A stretch of 64,000 nucleotides of DNA from Coccinella septempunctata (taxonomy: Eukaryota; Arthropoda; Insecta; Coleoptera; Coccinellidae). The notes under the pieces were generated by a model that had not been told where the DNA came from, searched no databases, and saw nothing but the letters and a program-made list of their open reading frames with translations. The position numbers and the translations under genes are program-made. The stretch lies in the NCBI RefSeq assembly GCF_907165205.1, contig NC_058193.1:6944001-7008000 (forward strand), in the 5' to 3' direction. The stretch's first letter is position 1, and every line of letters begins with the position of its first letter. Of this stretch, positions 18,674 through 29,493 are shown one piece after another.

Positions 18674-20752
18674 TTATATACTTTTTGTAGACACCATATC
18701 ACTATAACGAGCCGGAAAATGTACATGTCGTCCACTTCGCGTAGTCTTAAATGATATTGACGGAAATCTAGCAAAATCTTTAGAAATATCAGGATGTAAA
18801 TGACTGTCTGATTCAGTAGTGACGTCCGTATCATCTGTCATTAAATATGCTGGCTTAAGTCTGTCGATTGAAATAGTATCTTGTTTATCTTTCATTTGAA
18901 TTTTGAAATATTTGTCCGTACGTTCGATCACCAAAAATGGACCTTCATAAACAGGCTCGAGAGGCTTTTTAACCCTATCTATTTCAACAAAAACATGGGA
19001 GCATACGGACAAATCTTTATGAACAAAAATACGTGCCTTAGTCTTTTGTTGAATGCTACACGGTCTTAATGTACGCATTTTCTTTTGTAAATCTGTCACA
19101 AACGTTTCCGAGTCTACTTTTGTTTTGGAATTTTCAAAGAATTCACCTGGCATTCGTATTGACGTCCCGTAGACCATCTGTGCTGTAATGAAGTTGGAAT
19201 CTGCTTTCAAAGAAGCTCGAATACCTAGCAACACTGTTGGCAGTGTATCGGTCCATTTGGTGGAATTATGCGCCCGTATGGCTGCTTTCATTGTACGGTG
19301 TTGTCGTTCAATTTTTCCATTGCATTGTGGGTGATAAGCAGTGGTATGACAGAGTTTCACTCCACAAAAGGAAGTGAGGTGATGAAAAAGTGAGGATGTG
19401 AATTGACTTCCTCGATCGGTTATGACACAGGATGGTGTTCCAAACCTAGTAATCCAATTTTGATAGAAAGCACGAGCAACTGTTTCTGCAGATATGTCTC
19501 CTAAGGGAATTGCCTCAACCCAATTAGTAAATCGGTCTATACAAGTTAAAATGTATTTTTTACCATCTGAAACAGGTAAAGGACCAACAAGATCTATATG
19601 AATTATAGAAAAACGTTCATCTGGATCAGAGAATTTGGATATCTCAGATTTTGTATGCTTCGAAATTTTATTTTTTTGGCAATTTATGCATGATCGCGTC
19701 CAATTCTTAACATCTCCTTTGATTCCAGGCCAAACATATCTGGCAGACATGTTTTTTACAGTTGCTTTCACCCCTTGATGAGCACAACCATGAACGTGTT
19801 CAAAAACTGATTTCCGAAATTTTTTGGGAATGTATGGTCTAATACGATCCGTTGAAGTATCGCACCATAAAACTATCCCGGATTGAAGCTGGTGTTGTTT
19901 CAGTTGCAGAGCAGTATTGCTCTCCTTAAGTTCTGCCAATTCAGTGTCAGTCTTTTGTGCCTCTGCAATTCTTTTAAAATCAATAGCTTCGATGCTATCA
20001 ATTCGGGACAACGCATCTGCAACGACGTTAGCGTTGCCGCTGATATGTTGAATATCAGTGGTAAACTCTGATATGTATTGGAGCTGCCGTAATTGCCTAA
20101 AATTTGCCTTTTCATTTTTTTGTCGGAAGGCATAAGTCAGGGGTTTATGGTCTGTATATATGACAAATTCTCTACCTTGAAGTAAATGTTTGAAATATTT
20201 GACTGCCAAATACACACCTAACAGTTCACGATCGTATGTACTATAAACCTTCTGCGCTGAATTTAATTTTTTTGAAAAAAACGCTAAGGGTTTCCACTCT
20301 GATCCGTCATACTGCTGCAAAGCTGCGCCTACTGCACAATCTGATGCATCAGTAAATAATGCTATCGGCAATTCTGGATCAGGAATAGTAAGTAATGCTG
20401 CATTAGCTAGATCCGCTTTGCATTTTTCGAAATCTTCTTCTAATTTCGGTGTCCAGATAATCGGTCTATTATCTTTTTTACGCGCACCCTTCAGTAGTTC
20501 ATTCAAGCCTGCTTGGGTGTGAGCTGCATTTTTAATGAAAGGTCTATAAAAATTTATTATGCCTAAAAACTGTCGCAACTCATGAATTGTTTTTGGTCGT
20601 TGCAAGTCAACAATAGTATGTACTTTATCTGGCAGTGGTTTTGATCCTTCTGGAGTAATAAAATATCCCAAAAATTCAATTGCGTGGACACCAAATTGTG
20701 ATTTTGCAACATTGATCCTAAGACCGTATTTCAAAAGTCTATCTAAAACCAA
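18674..20752 (-). pseudogene. Gypsy pol second part: RT end, RNase H, integrase
   Basis: The 692-codon frame starts in the reverse-transcriptase palm/connection (LLKYGLRINVAKSQFGVHAI, EFLGYFITPEGSKP). RNase H follows (ALFTDASDCAVGAALQQY, YSTYDRELLGVYLAVKYFKH, IYTDHKPL). Integrase comes next, with an HHCC finger (HGCAHQGVKATV to CINCQKNK) and catalytic residues in HIDLVGPLP, VITDRGSQF and NGKIERQHR. A C-terminal GPF-type segment (EPVYEGPFLVIER) closes it. The frame is uninterrupted. It is separated from the first pol part by a frameshift near 20745, so the copy is broken there. Confidence 0.85.
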
Positions 20753-21866
20753 TTTTAAATGTAGAATACCTATGTTCTTCTTCAGAGGTAGACGCTATAA
20801 GTATATCATCAATATAAGAAAATACAAATTCTAAACCTTCCAAAACTTCATGAATAAACCGTTGAAATGTTGAAGGGGCATTTCGTAGTCCGAATGGCAT
20901 AGCTATAAATTCAAATAACCCGAATGGAGTTGTAATGGCGGTTTTATGTCTATCTTCTTCGGCTATTGGTATATGGAAATAAGCCTTATGAAGGTCAATT
21001 TTTGAAAAAAATTGTTTTTTACCCAATATATGATTGAAATCTTCGATTCGAGGAATAGGATATCGATCGGGAAGAGTTCTTTCGTTCAATCGCCTATAGT
21101 CTCCACATGGACGCCAGGAACCGTCTTTCTTCTTGACTAAATGTAAAGGACTAGCCCATTGTGACTTTGATGGTTGAATAATACCATTGTCCAACATAAA
21201 CTGAAATTCTTTCTTAGCTATAGTCAATTTTTGGTTATCAAGACGTCTAGGTTTCGAAAATACTGGCTGTCCTGTTGTAACGATATGGTGTTTAACATTG
21301 TGCTTAACATTACTAGGCAGAAAATTTGGTCGAGTTAACTCAGAATAATTGTTCAATAGTACACTGAATTTATCAAGTTTTTCACTGACTAAAGTACTCA
21401 CTACATCTTCTGATGTGATGGACGCCAATTCACCTTTTCTGCAAAGCTTAGTGTCGCCATCCACCAACTGTTGTCTCTTCAGATCGACGAGTAGGTTGAA
21501 TTTTTTCAAAAAGTCAGCACCCAGAATGCCTCTTGAGGTTTTGGCGATGATGAAAGGCCATCTAAATGCACGCCTTAGACCTAAATCGATTTCCATAATT
21601 ATGATGCCATAGGTGGGTATCCGAGTACCATTAGCAGCATACAAGATGAAGTCATTGTTCGAATTTACCTGTGCTGAAGTTTTCTGACCATATGGAATAA
21701 TTGATACGTCAGCACCGCTGTCCACTAAAAATTGCAAACCCGTGTTCCTGTCTAACATGAATAAACGAGAGTTGCAGCAAGTAACTGAATCAGTAGTAGA
21801 TGTTGCTGCACTTTCCACTACTGACTGGAGTTTTCCGGCTTTTTCCAAGCACAAGGACCAGTACAT
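20739..21866 (-). pseudogene. Gypsy pol first part: protease and reverse transcriptase
   Basis: The frame carries a retropepsin motif (QFLVDSGADVSIIP) and then reverse-transcriptase blocks: KDGSWRPCGDYRRLNERT, YPIPRIEDF, FSKIDLHKAYFHIPI, TPFGLFEFIAMPFGLRNAPS and the active site YIDDILIAS. It ends just after the active site through a frameshift; the overlap with the second pol frame is 14 bases. The gag frame overlaps its 5' end by about 49 bases in another phase, so programmed -1 frameshifting between gag and pol is likely in the intact family. Confidence 0.82.
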
Positions 21867-22326
21867 TTTTCAGGGCGGCATTTTTTACCATATCTGTAGT
21901 GAAAATAACAGTATTTTCCTTCTGGATTGAATTTTTGTCTTGATTTCGATCTATCTCGGCCTCTCCCAGGGGTTAGACTTCGCCTAGTAGGTCTTTTTTC
22001 ATAACTTATACTGAACTGTTTGATAGCTTTAGTAAGTTCCGCTACTTCTGTTCTCAATTCTTCAAGTTCATTGGAAGTACTTTTAGTTGCATTGGAACCT
22101 GAACCTTTAATACCATACAATTCATTTGGTGGGTTTAACTCATAAATTTTATCAGCCATGATTGCAAGACGATTAACACCTTCTTCACTTGTGATCACTA
22201 CATTTTTTATATTGATTGGTAGATTTTCCAACCACAAGGTTTTTATTACTCTTTCTGATATATCAGTACCTGCTAGAGTTTTCAATTTCCTTAACAGTTG
22301 ACTTGGTTTCAGATCACCAAGGTATA
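21818..22326 (-). pseudogene. Gypsy gag, N-terminally deleted
   Basis: Gag begins abruptly at LGDLKPSQLLRKLKTLAGT, which is in the capsid C-terminal half of related elements. It continues through TLWLENLPINIKNVV and an ELEELRTEVAELTKAI helix to a basic tail with a Cys/His knuckle (YCYFHYRYGKKCR, KCTGPC). The apparent start codon lies inside the LTR stub and is an artefact of the deletion junction at about 22326. Without the N-terminal capsid half it should not assemble. Confidence 0.75.
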
Positions 22327-22377
22327 TATATCTATGTTTCGACCACAAAACTGTCACAATTATATTATGCCTCTACA
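22327..22377 (-). repeat. 51-nt 5' LTR stub of the gypsy element
   Basis: It is identical over 51 nt to 18488-18538 of the 3' LTR. The junction with gag falls in a TATATA run, so the deletion may have used microhomology. The outer end keeps the normal LTR terminus and target duplication. Confidence 0.85.
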
Positions 22378-22381
22378 GATT

Positions 22382-22990
22382 CTCTAATATTCGTTTACGT
22401 GCACAAGCTCTTGTGAATGAATTGGATGAATTGGATAGCGCGCCTAAGGTTAATTCAGAAAATATTAAAAGTTTGAGAAAATTTATAGATACATATTCAG
22501 AAAATATACCTGCTTTAAAAAAAATGAATCTTTTAACCGAAAGTTGGGATTTTCTGCTTTTCATGATGCTTTTTAAACTTTTAGATATTTCAATAATAAC
22601 CAGATTCGAAATAGAACACGGTTCATCGGATATACCGACATTTGATGAATTAATGAAATTTTTAGATCGTCATTGCGCCACATTGGACACTCTTAGTTTT
22701 TTCCAAGCTTCAATACAAACAAACAATTTTCCTACGATCCTCATAAAAAATCTGAGAAATCTTACCTAATAATAATGCTAAGAATAACCGTACCACTGCT
22801 TTTCATACCAATTCCTCGCCTGTAAAGTGTTTATTCTGCAAAGAAAACCATACTATTTATCGATGCAACTTGTTCAAAACGAAGTCACACGCTGATAAAT
22901 ATAACTTTTGCAAATCGTCGGATCTTTGTTTCAATTGCTTGAATTCATCCCATGATGTTCGTTCGTGACCGTCCACGTATAAATATAAAA
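22382..22990 (+). pseudogene. BEL gag, continuation with zinc knuckles
   Basis: From 22382 the sequence continues the BEL gag core (SNIRLRAQALVNELDELD, LRKFIDTYSENIPALKKM, WDFLLFMMLFKLL, TFDELMKFLDRHC) to 22769. After frame shifts come Cys/His knuckles typical of BEL gag: CLFCKENHTIYRC, CFNCLNSSHDVRSC and a truncated third. Stops separate the parts. Confidence 0.7.
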
Positions 22991-23138
22991 AATGCTCATC
23001 GAAAACTCATCTCACCCTACTCCATGTAGATAAATCTTCTCATGTTGAAACCGCTGATAGTTCTTTTATAGTCAACAATTCCAGCCCGACACATCGACAG
23101 TTGAACCCCTCATTATCGGCCTTATCAGCGAGCACTTC

Positions 23139-23753
23139 GTGCCTCCTGGGGACACAGGACCAAGCGAAATCGAAATATGTGCTTCTATCTATACTATCTA
23201 TACTACTACTATCTATACTACTGCTTGGATAGGCATACTAGATTCGCGGGGTAGTTTTCAAAATTTTCGTTGTCTGTTAGATTCGGGAAGAATGACTTCA
23301 TTCATTACAAGCAAAGCAGTCAATCGTTTAGGCTTAACAAGAAATAATTTTGCTGTTGAGATTCGGGGGTTGAATCAGATGAAATCTTGTTACAGTAACG
23401 GTAGAGTAGTTATTTCAATCAAACTATTAAGTAGTGAGCATCCTACTCTTCACACTGATGCAATCATTCTCAATAAAATATGTGACAGTTTACCGACTCG
23501 TCAAATTTCTACGGAATCATGGTCTCACATAAAAAATATTCCGTTGGCTGATCATGATTTTCACAAACCGGGTAACATCGACGTTCTTATAGACGCTGAT
23601 CTATTCTCTAGAGTCATTTTGAATGGAAAAATCACTGGCAACGATAATGAGCCTGACGCTTTAAATACGATATTTGGATATGTGTTAATGGAAAACGTTG
23701 AGGTTGCTACTCCTTCTATCTCCTCTCAATTTCTTTCGTTAGAAAGGCGTTAG
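23139..23753 (+). pseudogene. BEL protease region
   Basis: The frame reads IGILDSRGSFQNFRCLLDSG, then ITSKAVNRLGLTRNNF and NIDVLIDADLFSRVI. These are the BEL-type aspartic protease (LLDSG) and the downstream D-L-IG-D-LF motif, here with G changed to D. The DSG catalytic triplet is kept. The frame ends at 23753 just before the RT lead-in, because of a stop. Confidence 0.65.
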
Positions 23754-24712
23754 TTGAAGAATCCGAAACTTTACTCTCAGTATGTGGAATTCATGCGTGA
23801 ATATTTAGAGCAGAATCATATGGAACTTGTACCAGTGAAAGAAGTTTTTGATGATGCTTATTACATACCTTACCATTGCGTCCTTGAACCGTCTAGTGAA
23901 ACTACTAAATTGAGGGTCGTATTCAATGCTTCCGCGAAATTGCCAGGTCATAAATCTCTAAGTGATTGTCGTTATACCGGACCTAAATTGCAAAAGGACG
24001 TTGCTACCCTTTTGTTGCATTTCAGGCTTCATAATTTCGTAGTACCTATGTTCGGATATCAGAAGTATGTATAGGATGATTTTGAGGAATCCTTCTGACA
24101 GAAAGTATCAACGAATATTATGGCGATTCTCGCCATCTGAAATTGTTCGCGATTATTCACTGATAACGGTTGCTTATGGTGTCTCTTCTTCGCCGTTTTT
24201 AGCGCTCCGCGTTTTGAAACAATTAGCCGCTGATGAAGGACACTGTTTTCCATTAGCGTCCATTAGCGTCCGAAATCATCCAGCACTCTTCATATGTCGA
24301 TGATTTTATTGGCTGTGCTTCCACTTTTGAAGAAGCCCAGTCATTGATTAAAGAACTTATCGCCCTGATGAGTCGTGGGGCTTTCGAACTCCGAAAATCG
24401 TCCAGTAATGAACCGCGGTTACTTGTTGATTTGCCTCAGTCGCACCTCTCTTCGACTTCATTGTCATTCGATTCCGATCAGGAGTCTACCTCTTACAAGG
24501 TTCTGGGTTTAAATTGGAACCCCAAGACAGATTGTTTTTATTTTTCTTTCAATTCACCCTCTGAACGACCTTGCACGAAAAGAACAATGCTATCGACTTT
24601 AGCGCGGATTTATGATCCACTCGGTTTTTTGACGCCAGCGTTCCTCGCTAAATATTTGATTCAACGACTCTGGGCTCAAAAGATAGGTTGGGATGAAATT
24701 CCTTGTCAGTAA
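23754..24712 (+). pseudogene. BEL reverse transcriptase, broken
   Basis: Three frames cover the enzyme: 23754-24074 (YYIPYHCVLEPSSETTKLRV, VFNASAK, PKLQKDVATLLLHFRLHNF), 24067-24303 (MYRMILRNPSDRKYQRILWR, SSPFLALRVLKQLA) and 24344-24712 (LGLNWNPKTDCFYFSF, LSTLARIYDPLGFLTP). An exact 10-bp tandem duplication near 24255 (GCGTCCATTA) shifts the frame ahead of the YVDDFIG active site, which is read in another phase at about 24293-24313. The palm Asp block (normally D-x-MF) is also disrupted at 24060. Confidence 0.75.
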
Positions 24713-24763
24713 ATTGTTAGAATTTGAAATCAATTTTCAACAGACCTACATTGCCTATCAAAT

Positions 24764-25342
24764 TTGAAAATTACTCGAATACTCTCTACTCCTGGTTCGT
24801 CTAAATATGAACTACACGGCTTTTGCGACGCGATCGAGAAAGGCTATGCTTGTGTTTTGTATGTGCGATACTTAAATGCTGACCGTGAATATTGGACACA
24901 ATTTCTTTGTGGTAAATCCAAAGTAGCACCTCTTAAGAAAATAACTATTCCTAGACTGGACTTAAGCGAAGCTGTTCTATTGTCAAAACTTTTACGCTTT
25001 TCACTGAAATCATTTCGCGATAAGATTAATTTCGTCCATGTTCGAGCTTGGTGTGATTCACAAATTGTATTGCGGTGGATCAAAAATCCTCCACAACGAT
25101 TCAAAACTTTCGTCGCTAATCGAGTGTCTTATATTCAGGAGAGAATACCCTCTGAAAATTGGTTTTATGTAGCATCTCGTTATAACGCTGCGGATGTTGC
25201 TTCTCGCGGTATCCTGAATTATCCCGGGATCATAATTGGTTTCAAGGTTCCGAAATCTTGCGATTTCCCATTGATTCAGACGAAAACTCAATTTTGTCTA
25301 ATTGTTCATTACCTCCTGAAGAAGAACGAAAACATACAATGA
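24764..25342 (+). pseudogene. BEL RNase H domain
   Basis: The frame reads LHGFCDAIEKGYACVLYVRY (first catalytic Asp), KKITIPRLDLSEAVLLSKLL (Glu), VRAWCDSQIVLRWIKNPPQR (Asp) and ASRYNAADVASRG. This is the characteristic BEL/Pao RNase H with a long terminal segment. Catalytic positions look conserved. A stop at 25342 separates it from integrase. Confidence 0.72.
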
Positions 25343-25401
25343 CCATTTTATAGATGATTTTCTAAATAGTTACATCTTCTTCTCTTTCGTCACTCCAACG
25401 A

Positions 25402-26750
25402 ATGATGGCTTATTTGCTCCGTTTTTCATTCAATGTGCGCAATCCGCTCACGAAAAGGGTTGGATCCCTCCTTTCATTCGAACTTTACGAGGCGTTGATT
25501 CCGTTGGTCCGAAGAACGCAGCAAGTTCATTTTTGCACTGAATTGAAGTCAGGAGAATATTCAAAGCCTCTGCGAAAATTGAATGTTTTCCTCGATTCAA
25601 ACAACCTTCTTCGTGTTGGCGGTAGACTAAAATATTCGTCATTATCACATGACCAGAAATGCCCCATTCTATTGCCTCGCAATAGCAGACTCGCCACTTC
25701 GATTATCAATCATTTCCATCAGAAATATTTACACTCAGGTTGTCGGACAACACAATTTCTCATTTCTCAACAATTTTGGATTTTATCGCCAAAACGAGCT
25801 ATAAATTCAATTCTAAGTACCTAAATGCTTTCGTTGTTGGAAAATGAAACCAAAACCTTTTCAACCCCCTATGGGTGCATTACCCTCCTTTAGAATACTT
25901 CAAGCAAAGCCTTTTAGCAATGTTGGAGTTGACTTTGGCGGTCCGTTTTTCTTCACCATGACTCGTCATCGTGGAGTTAAAAAATGCAAAGCATATTTAT
26001 GCTTATTCGTTTGTTTTGCCACCAAGGCAGTTCACTTGGAGTTGGCAAGTGACTTGTCCTCGGAAACTTCTCTGGCGGCATTACAGCGTCTAGTAGCGCG
26101 CCGTGGACTCATATTATGTATATATAGCGATCACGGAACGAACTTTGTGGGTGCTAGTAAAGAAATAACAAAACTTATGAGCAAAGCTGCTGAACATGAG
26201 GGAATAAAACACTCTTTCACTCCTCCTGCTTCTCCTCATTTCGGAGTTCTGTGGGAAAGCGGAATCAAGTCTATACTATTTTGACCCTTATAGATATTTT
26301 GAATTCTCGACCTATAGGTGCGTTTAATGATGACGTTGAAGATATAAACGCCCTTACTCCCAATCACTTTCTCACGTTAGAATCCGTTGCATCTATTCCA
26401 ACTGAAGATTTCACAAATATCAACATATACCGACTCTCTAGATGATCCAACGGTTGCATCAGGATGTCTGGAAACGTTGGCATTTAGAGTATTTGCATAC
26501 TCTACAACAGAGGAGTAAATGACTAGATCAGAATTTTTCCTGTCCCAAAGTGGGTTCTTTGGTCGTTATTAAGGATGCCAACGTTCCACCCGGTAAATGG
26601 GTATTAGCTTGGCAAGTCGAGTTGCATCCCGGTCGTGACGGGGTTACAAGAGTTCCCACCGTTAAAACCGCATCGGGAACATTCAAGCGACCGTTGGTCA
26701 AACTTTGTCCTCTACCTTTTCTGGATGCAGAATCTTCTGCATCTGTTTGA
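25402..26750 (+). pseudogene. BEL integrase and DUF5641-like C-terminus
   Basis: Frames at 25402-25824, 25844-26284, 26251-26445 and 26550-26750 make up the integrase. The zinc-binding region ends HFHQKYLHSGCRTTQFLI. The core has NVGVDFGGPFF and CIYSDHGTNFVGA (two Asp), and the third catalytic motif lies near LWESGIKS. The final domain has KWVLAWQVELHPGRDGVTRV and KRPLVKLCPLPF. Stops at 25822 and 26282 and a frameshift near 26260 inactivate it. Confidence 0.75.
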
Positions 26751-26945
26751 TTACATTTTTGTTTCTTTTACCTAATTGTCTCATACTGACTGCATCAGTG
26801 AAGCGTTAAATTTTCAATAGTCTTTATATAAAGGCAATTATGAAAGATCATAATTTTTATATACATATAAAGGTATATTTGTTCTTTCCTCTCAATTAAT
26901 TTTAACTTAAAAAAAATGCACTAGGTGCATTTTCCCGGGGGAAAA

Positions 26946-27504
26946 TGTTTGAATTTCGAGTTTGCTGGTGCGATTTGTCATATGTGCGGTCGTTCTACTC
27001 GAATCAAATTTTTTGCCATATGTTTTTTTTTCTCCGACGAACAATTACACAGATAGTATTGATAAAGCAGCCCTAGACTATACGTCGTCGTCGCTTTCGA
27101 TTGCATAATTTATAAAGTGAGTTTAATTTTGTGCCTTCAGTCGCATCTCATTGATTTTTGCCCAAGTCGGCATCGTTCGCTTTGAACCTCAAAAACAATA
27201 CAAGTTTTAGAACATTTGTTAACACTGTAACTTGAAGTACGGATTAGCGCAAACTACAAACAAGAAAGGAGCTCAGCACATCCAGGATCCGTCGAAAGGG
27301 CCCTTTCCTCCAGAGACGGAAGACCCGCCGCTACAGGAAGAAGAGGAGTGCTCCGGATTTCTCCGTAAGATTAATCTCGAAGTTATCTTTTATTTTGATA
27401 GGTATCTGACTTTCTACTAAAATTTACGCCAAGAAATGATACAGTCCATTCTCTCACCAATAAATTTATCGAAATAATTCAATTATTTTCCATCCATTTG
27501 CATA
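26946..27504 (+). repeat. 3' LTR of the BEL element (about 559 bp)
   Basis: It begins TGTTTGAATTTCGAGTTTGC right after the purine tract CCCGGGGGAAAA and contains AATAAA near 27461. The end is placed at 27504 by the ATTAT duplication, which gives a non-canonical ...GCATA end; an end at 27502 is possible. A G/C-rich purine patch at 27290-27350 is unusual for the LTR and produces a chance 62-codon frame. Confidence 0.6.
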
Positions 27505-27509
27505 ATTAT

Positions 27510-28300
27510 CAATTTCAATAATTCTTTTATTGTGCTCATTTTTGCTCAGTGCAAAAAACACATATTTCTTTTCTCTTGATTATAAGGAAGTTTCATTCTG
27601 GTCGATTGAGAAAAATAATTTGATTAGGGGGGACTGGGGAGGGTTGATACGTTTTTTGGAGTTTTTATTTTGGAAACTGAGTTGAAGACTGTTTCTTCAT
27701 ATACTCTGATAACATTTTATAATTCTTTAATTAATCGTTCAACAAAATAAATACAGAATTCTCCAAATATAAACATCTCATTCCGTACAAAACGTTGAAC
27801 ACAAAAACATTCAAACTGTCTCCAAGAGAATAGTGTTCACTAGTATATTACTTTTGAAAACGGCTACATACCGCTGATATAAGCCTGTATCAAGCCTCCC
27901 CTTGTATCAATGCTCCCTAGTCTCCCCTAATTCATTATCTACTTGATGATTGAATTTTCAATTGTCTTCTGAATCTATTATTTCCCCAAATATCTGAAGT
28001 TTTTTTTTGTAATCAATTCCTAAATTGATATTTTTTTTCTCAATTCCAGAAAGCTTTTTTTTTTTTAATTCAGATGCATACCACCCGACGATATAAATAT
28101 CGACAAGTGTTACGATCTGAATTGAGCTAGCCAATTTGTCATCGTCAAGGCCCCCAAATGGGGCCTTTATCTTCTCTAAAATTGATCAGATGTTTTTCTG
28201 AATGAGTGCAAGCATTTTTTTGTATTTTTTGCAAGAATAGTTTTTTTTTGGACAGAACGTGCTAGAATTACTTCTTTATAATTGTACCTTACGATCCCAG
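27510..28300. other. A/T-rich stretch without recognisable genes
   Basis: It contains homopolymer T runs (for example at 28060) and no open frame or element terminus that I can support. It could be old, unrecognisable repeat or spacer. Confidence 0.4.
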
Positions 28301-28309
28301 TTAGCCCAA

Positions 28310-28700
28310 AATATTCTTTGGATGTTTATTTCGAGTCCGACTGCATCCATAAGATATCCAACTACGGAAGTGAGTAAGATATCCCAGTAGGATTTGCTCA
28401 GTCTATCCATAGGATATCCATTCAGGACTCATTATGGATATCCATTAGTGGATATGAAATATAAGTCCATAAGATATCCAACGGAAGTGAGTAGGATATT
28501 CCATTAGGATTTACTCAGTCTATCCATAGGATATCCATTCAGGACTCATTATGGATATCCATACTTGGATATGAAATGTAAATCCATAAGATATCAAACC
28601 ACGGAATTGAGTAGGATATCCAATTAGTATTTATTCAGTCTATCCATATGATGAATACTCATGATGGATATCCATTCCGTGGACAGGTACATCCCAAATA
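28310..28700. repeat. Second palindromic satellite, period about 117-120 bp
   Basis: The landmark CCATAAGATATC recurs at 28347, 28467 and 28584, giving periods of 120 and 117. Monomers contain ATAGGATATCCATTCAGGACTC and TTATGGATATCC in inverted arrangement. The sequence just left (CCCAGTTAGCCCAAAATATT, about 28291) loosely resembles the CCCTAATAGCACACAACGT start of the 15906 element. No matching right end was found. Confidence 0.65.
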
Positions 28701-28941
28701 TCGTATCAGACACGTAATGGTTACAGAAAAATAACACATAACAAAGTTACCCATTCGATCTCCAAAGAAAACATAACAGATATGTTACTGGTCACCTGGG
28801 AGAGAATTGCACGTTTTTTATTATCACTAGTAACTTCATTAGCCATAAAATGATTGTTCAATCTTGCTTTATAAATGTTCCTTCTTCTTCTTCTTCTTTA
28901 TATATAGGCATTTCTGCCTGTTTTTCCTTAATGCAATGTCG

Positions 28942-29181
28942 TCATAAGTCGTCGTTCCATCGTTTTCGCGGGCGTCCTACACTTCTTCGACCTCCCGGCG
29001 ACTTATCTCGGGCTATCTTTACTATCCGCTGTTCCGTCATCCTGTTTATGTGTTGGTTCCATTCCCGTTTTCTGTTCTTTACCCAAGTGTTAACATTGTC
29101 AACCTCGCATATGCGTCTTATGCTTTCATTTGTTTCTCTATCCCACAATGTTTTTCCTGCAATTTTTCTAAGTGTTTTCAT
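28942..29181 (-). pseudogene. RTE copy A C-terminal domain
   Basis: The frame reads LRKIAGKTLWDRETNESIRR and NRKREWNQHINRM, then RDKSPGGRRSVGRPRKRWND. This His/Arg-rich tail is typical of insect RTE-type pol proteins, and the same motif closes copy B. About 40 bases separate it from the CTT repeat. Confidence 0.65.
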
Positions 29182-29493
29182 CTCACTTGTTTCCAGGCAT
29201 CTTTGAGTTCTGCTTGTTTGTGGTCTCGTCTCGGCGGTCTAACAACAGATTTGTATATTCTAGATTTTGTTTCTGTTCTTATGTGCTTATTCCTCCATAT
29301 CGTATCATTCAAACAACCTGCTATTCTATTGGCTTTTATTGTCTGTTCTCTCACTTCCTCTTCTATATGTTAACTTAATTCCCAAATATTTAACCGCCAT
29401 CACTTGTTCTATCATCTGGCCAATCCGGCCATCGATTTCTAATTTGCATCTTATTGGTTCTTTAGAGATTACTACTGATTTTGTTTTTTCTGC

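Larger units (their letters stand above)
18352..22377 (-). mobile_element. Ty3/gypsy LTR retrotransposon inserted in BEL gag
   Basis: The element is bounded by GATT at 18348-18351 and 22378-22381, a 4-bp target duplication. Excising it rejoins the BEL gag frame. On the minus strand it has a 51-nt 5' LTR stub (22377-22327), gag, protease, reverse transcriptase, RNase H, integrase and a 187-bp 3' LTR (18538-18352) preceded by a polypurine tract (18559-18539). The stub is identical to the first 51 nt of the 3' LTR, which suggests recent insertion. The rest of the 5' LTR, the primer-binding site and the gag start are missing. Gag features resemble the CsRn1-like group. Confidence 0.85.
18069..27504 (+). 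mobile_element. BEL/Pao LTR retrotransposon, 5'-deleted, interrupted by a gypsy element
   Basis: Plus-strand order is a 33-nt stub of 5' LTR (18069-18101), gag, protease, reverse transcriptase, RNase H, integrase, DUF5641-like end and a full 3' LTR (26946-27504). ATTAT flanks both outer edges (18064-18068 and 27505-27509), a candidate 5-bp duplication. The stub matches the start of the 3' LTR with one mismatch and joins directly to mid-gag, so the rest of the LTR, the primer-binding site, the leader and the gag start are missing. Numerous stops and frameshifts in pol make it inactive. A Ty3/gypsy element sits at 18352-22377 inside gag. Confidence 0.75.

Noticed and set aside
22216..22416. Plus-strand 66-codon frame
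   Set aside because: It spans the gypsy 5' LTR stub and the BEL junction; no homology.
27232..27420. Plus-strand 62-codon acidic frame
   Set aside because: It lies wholly within the BEL 3' LTR and starts without ATG.
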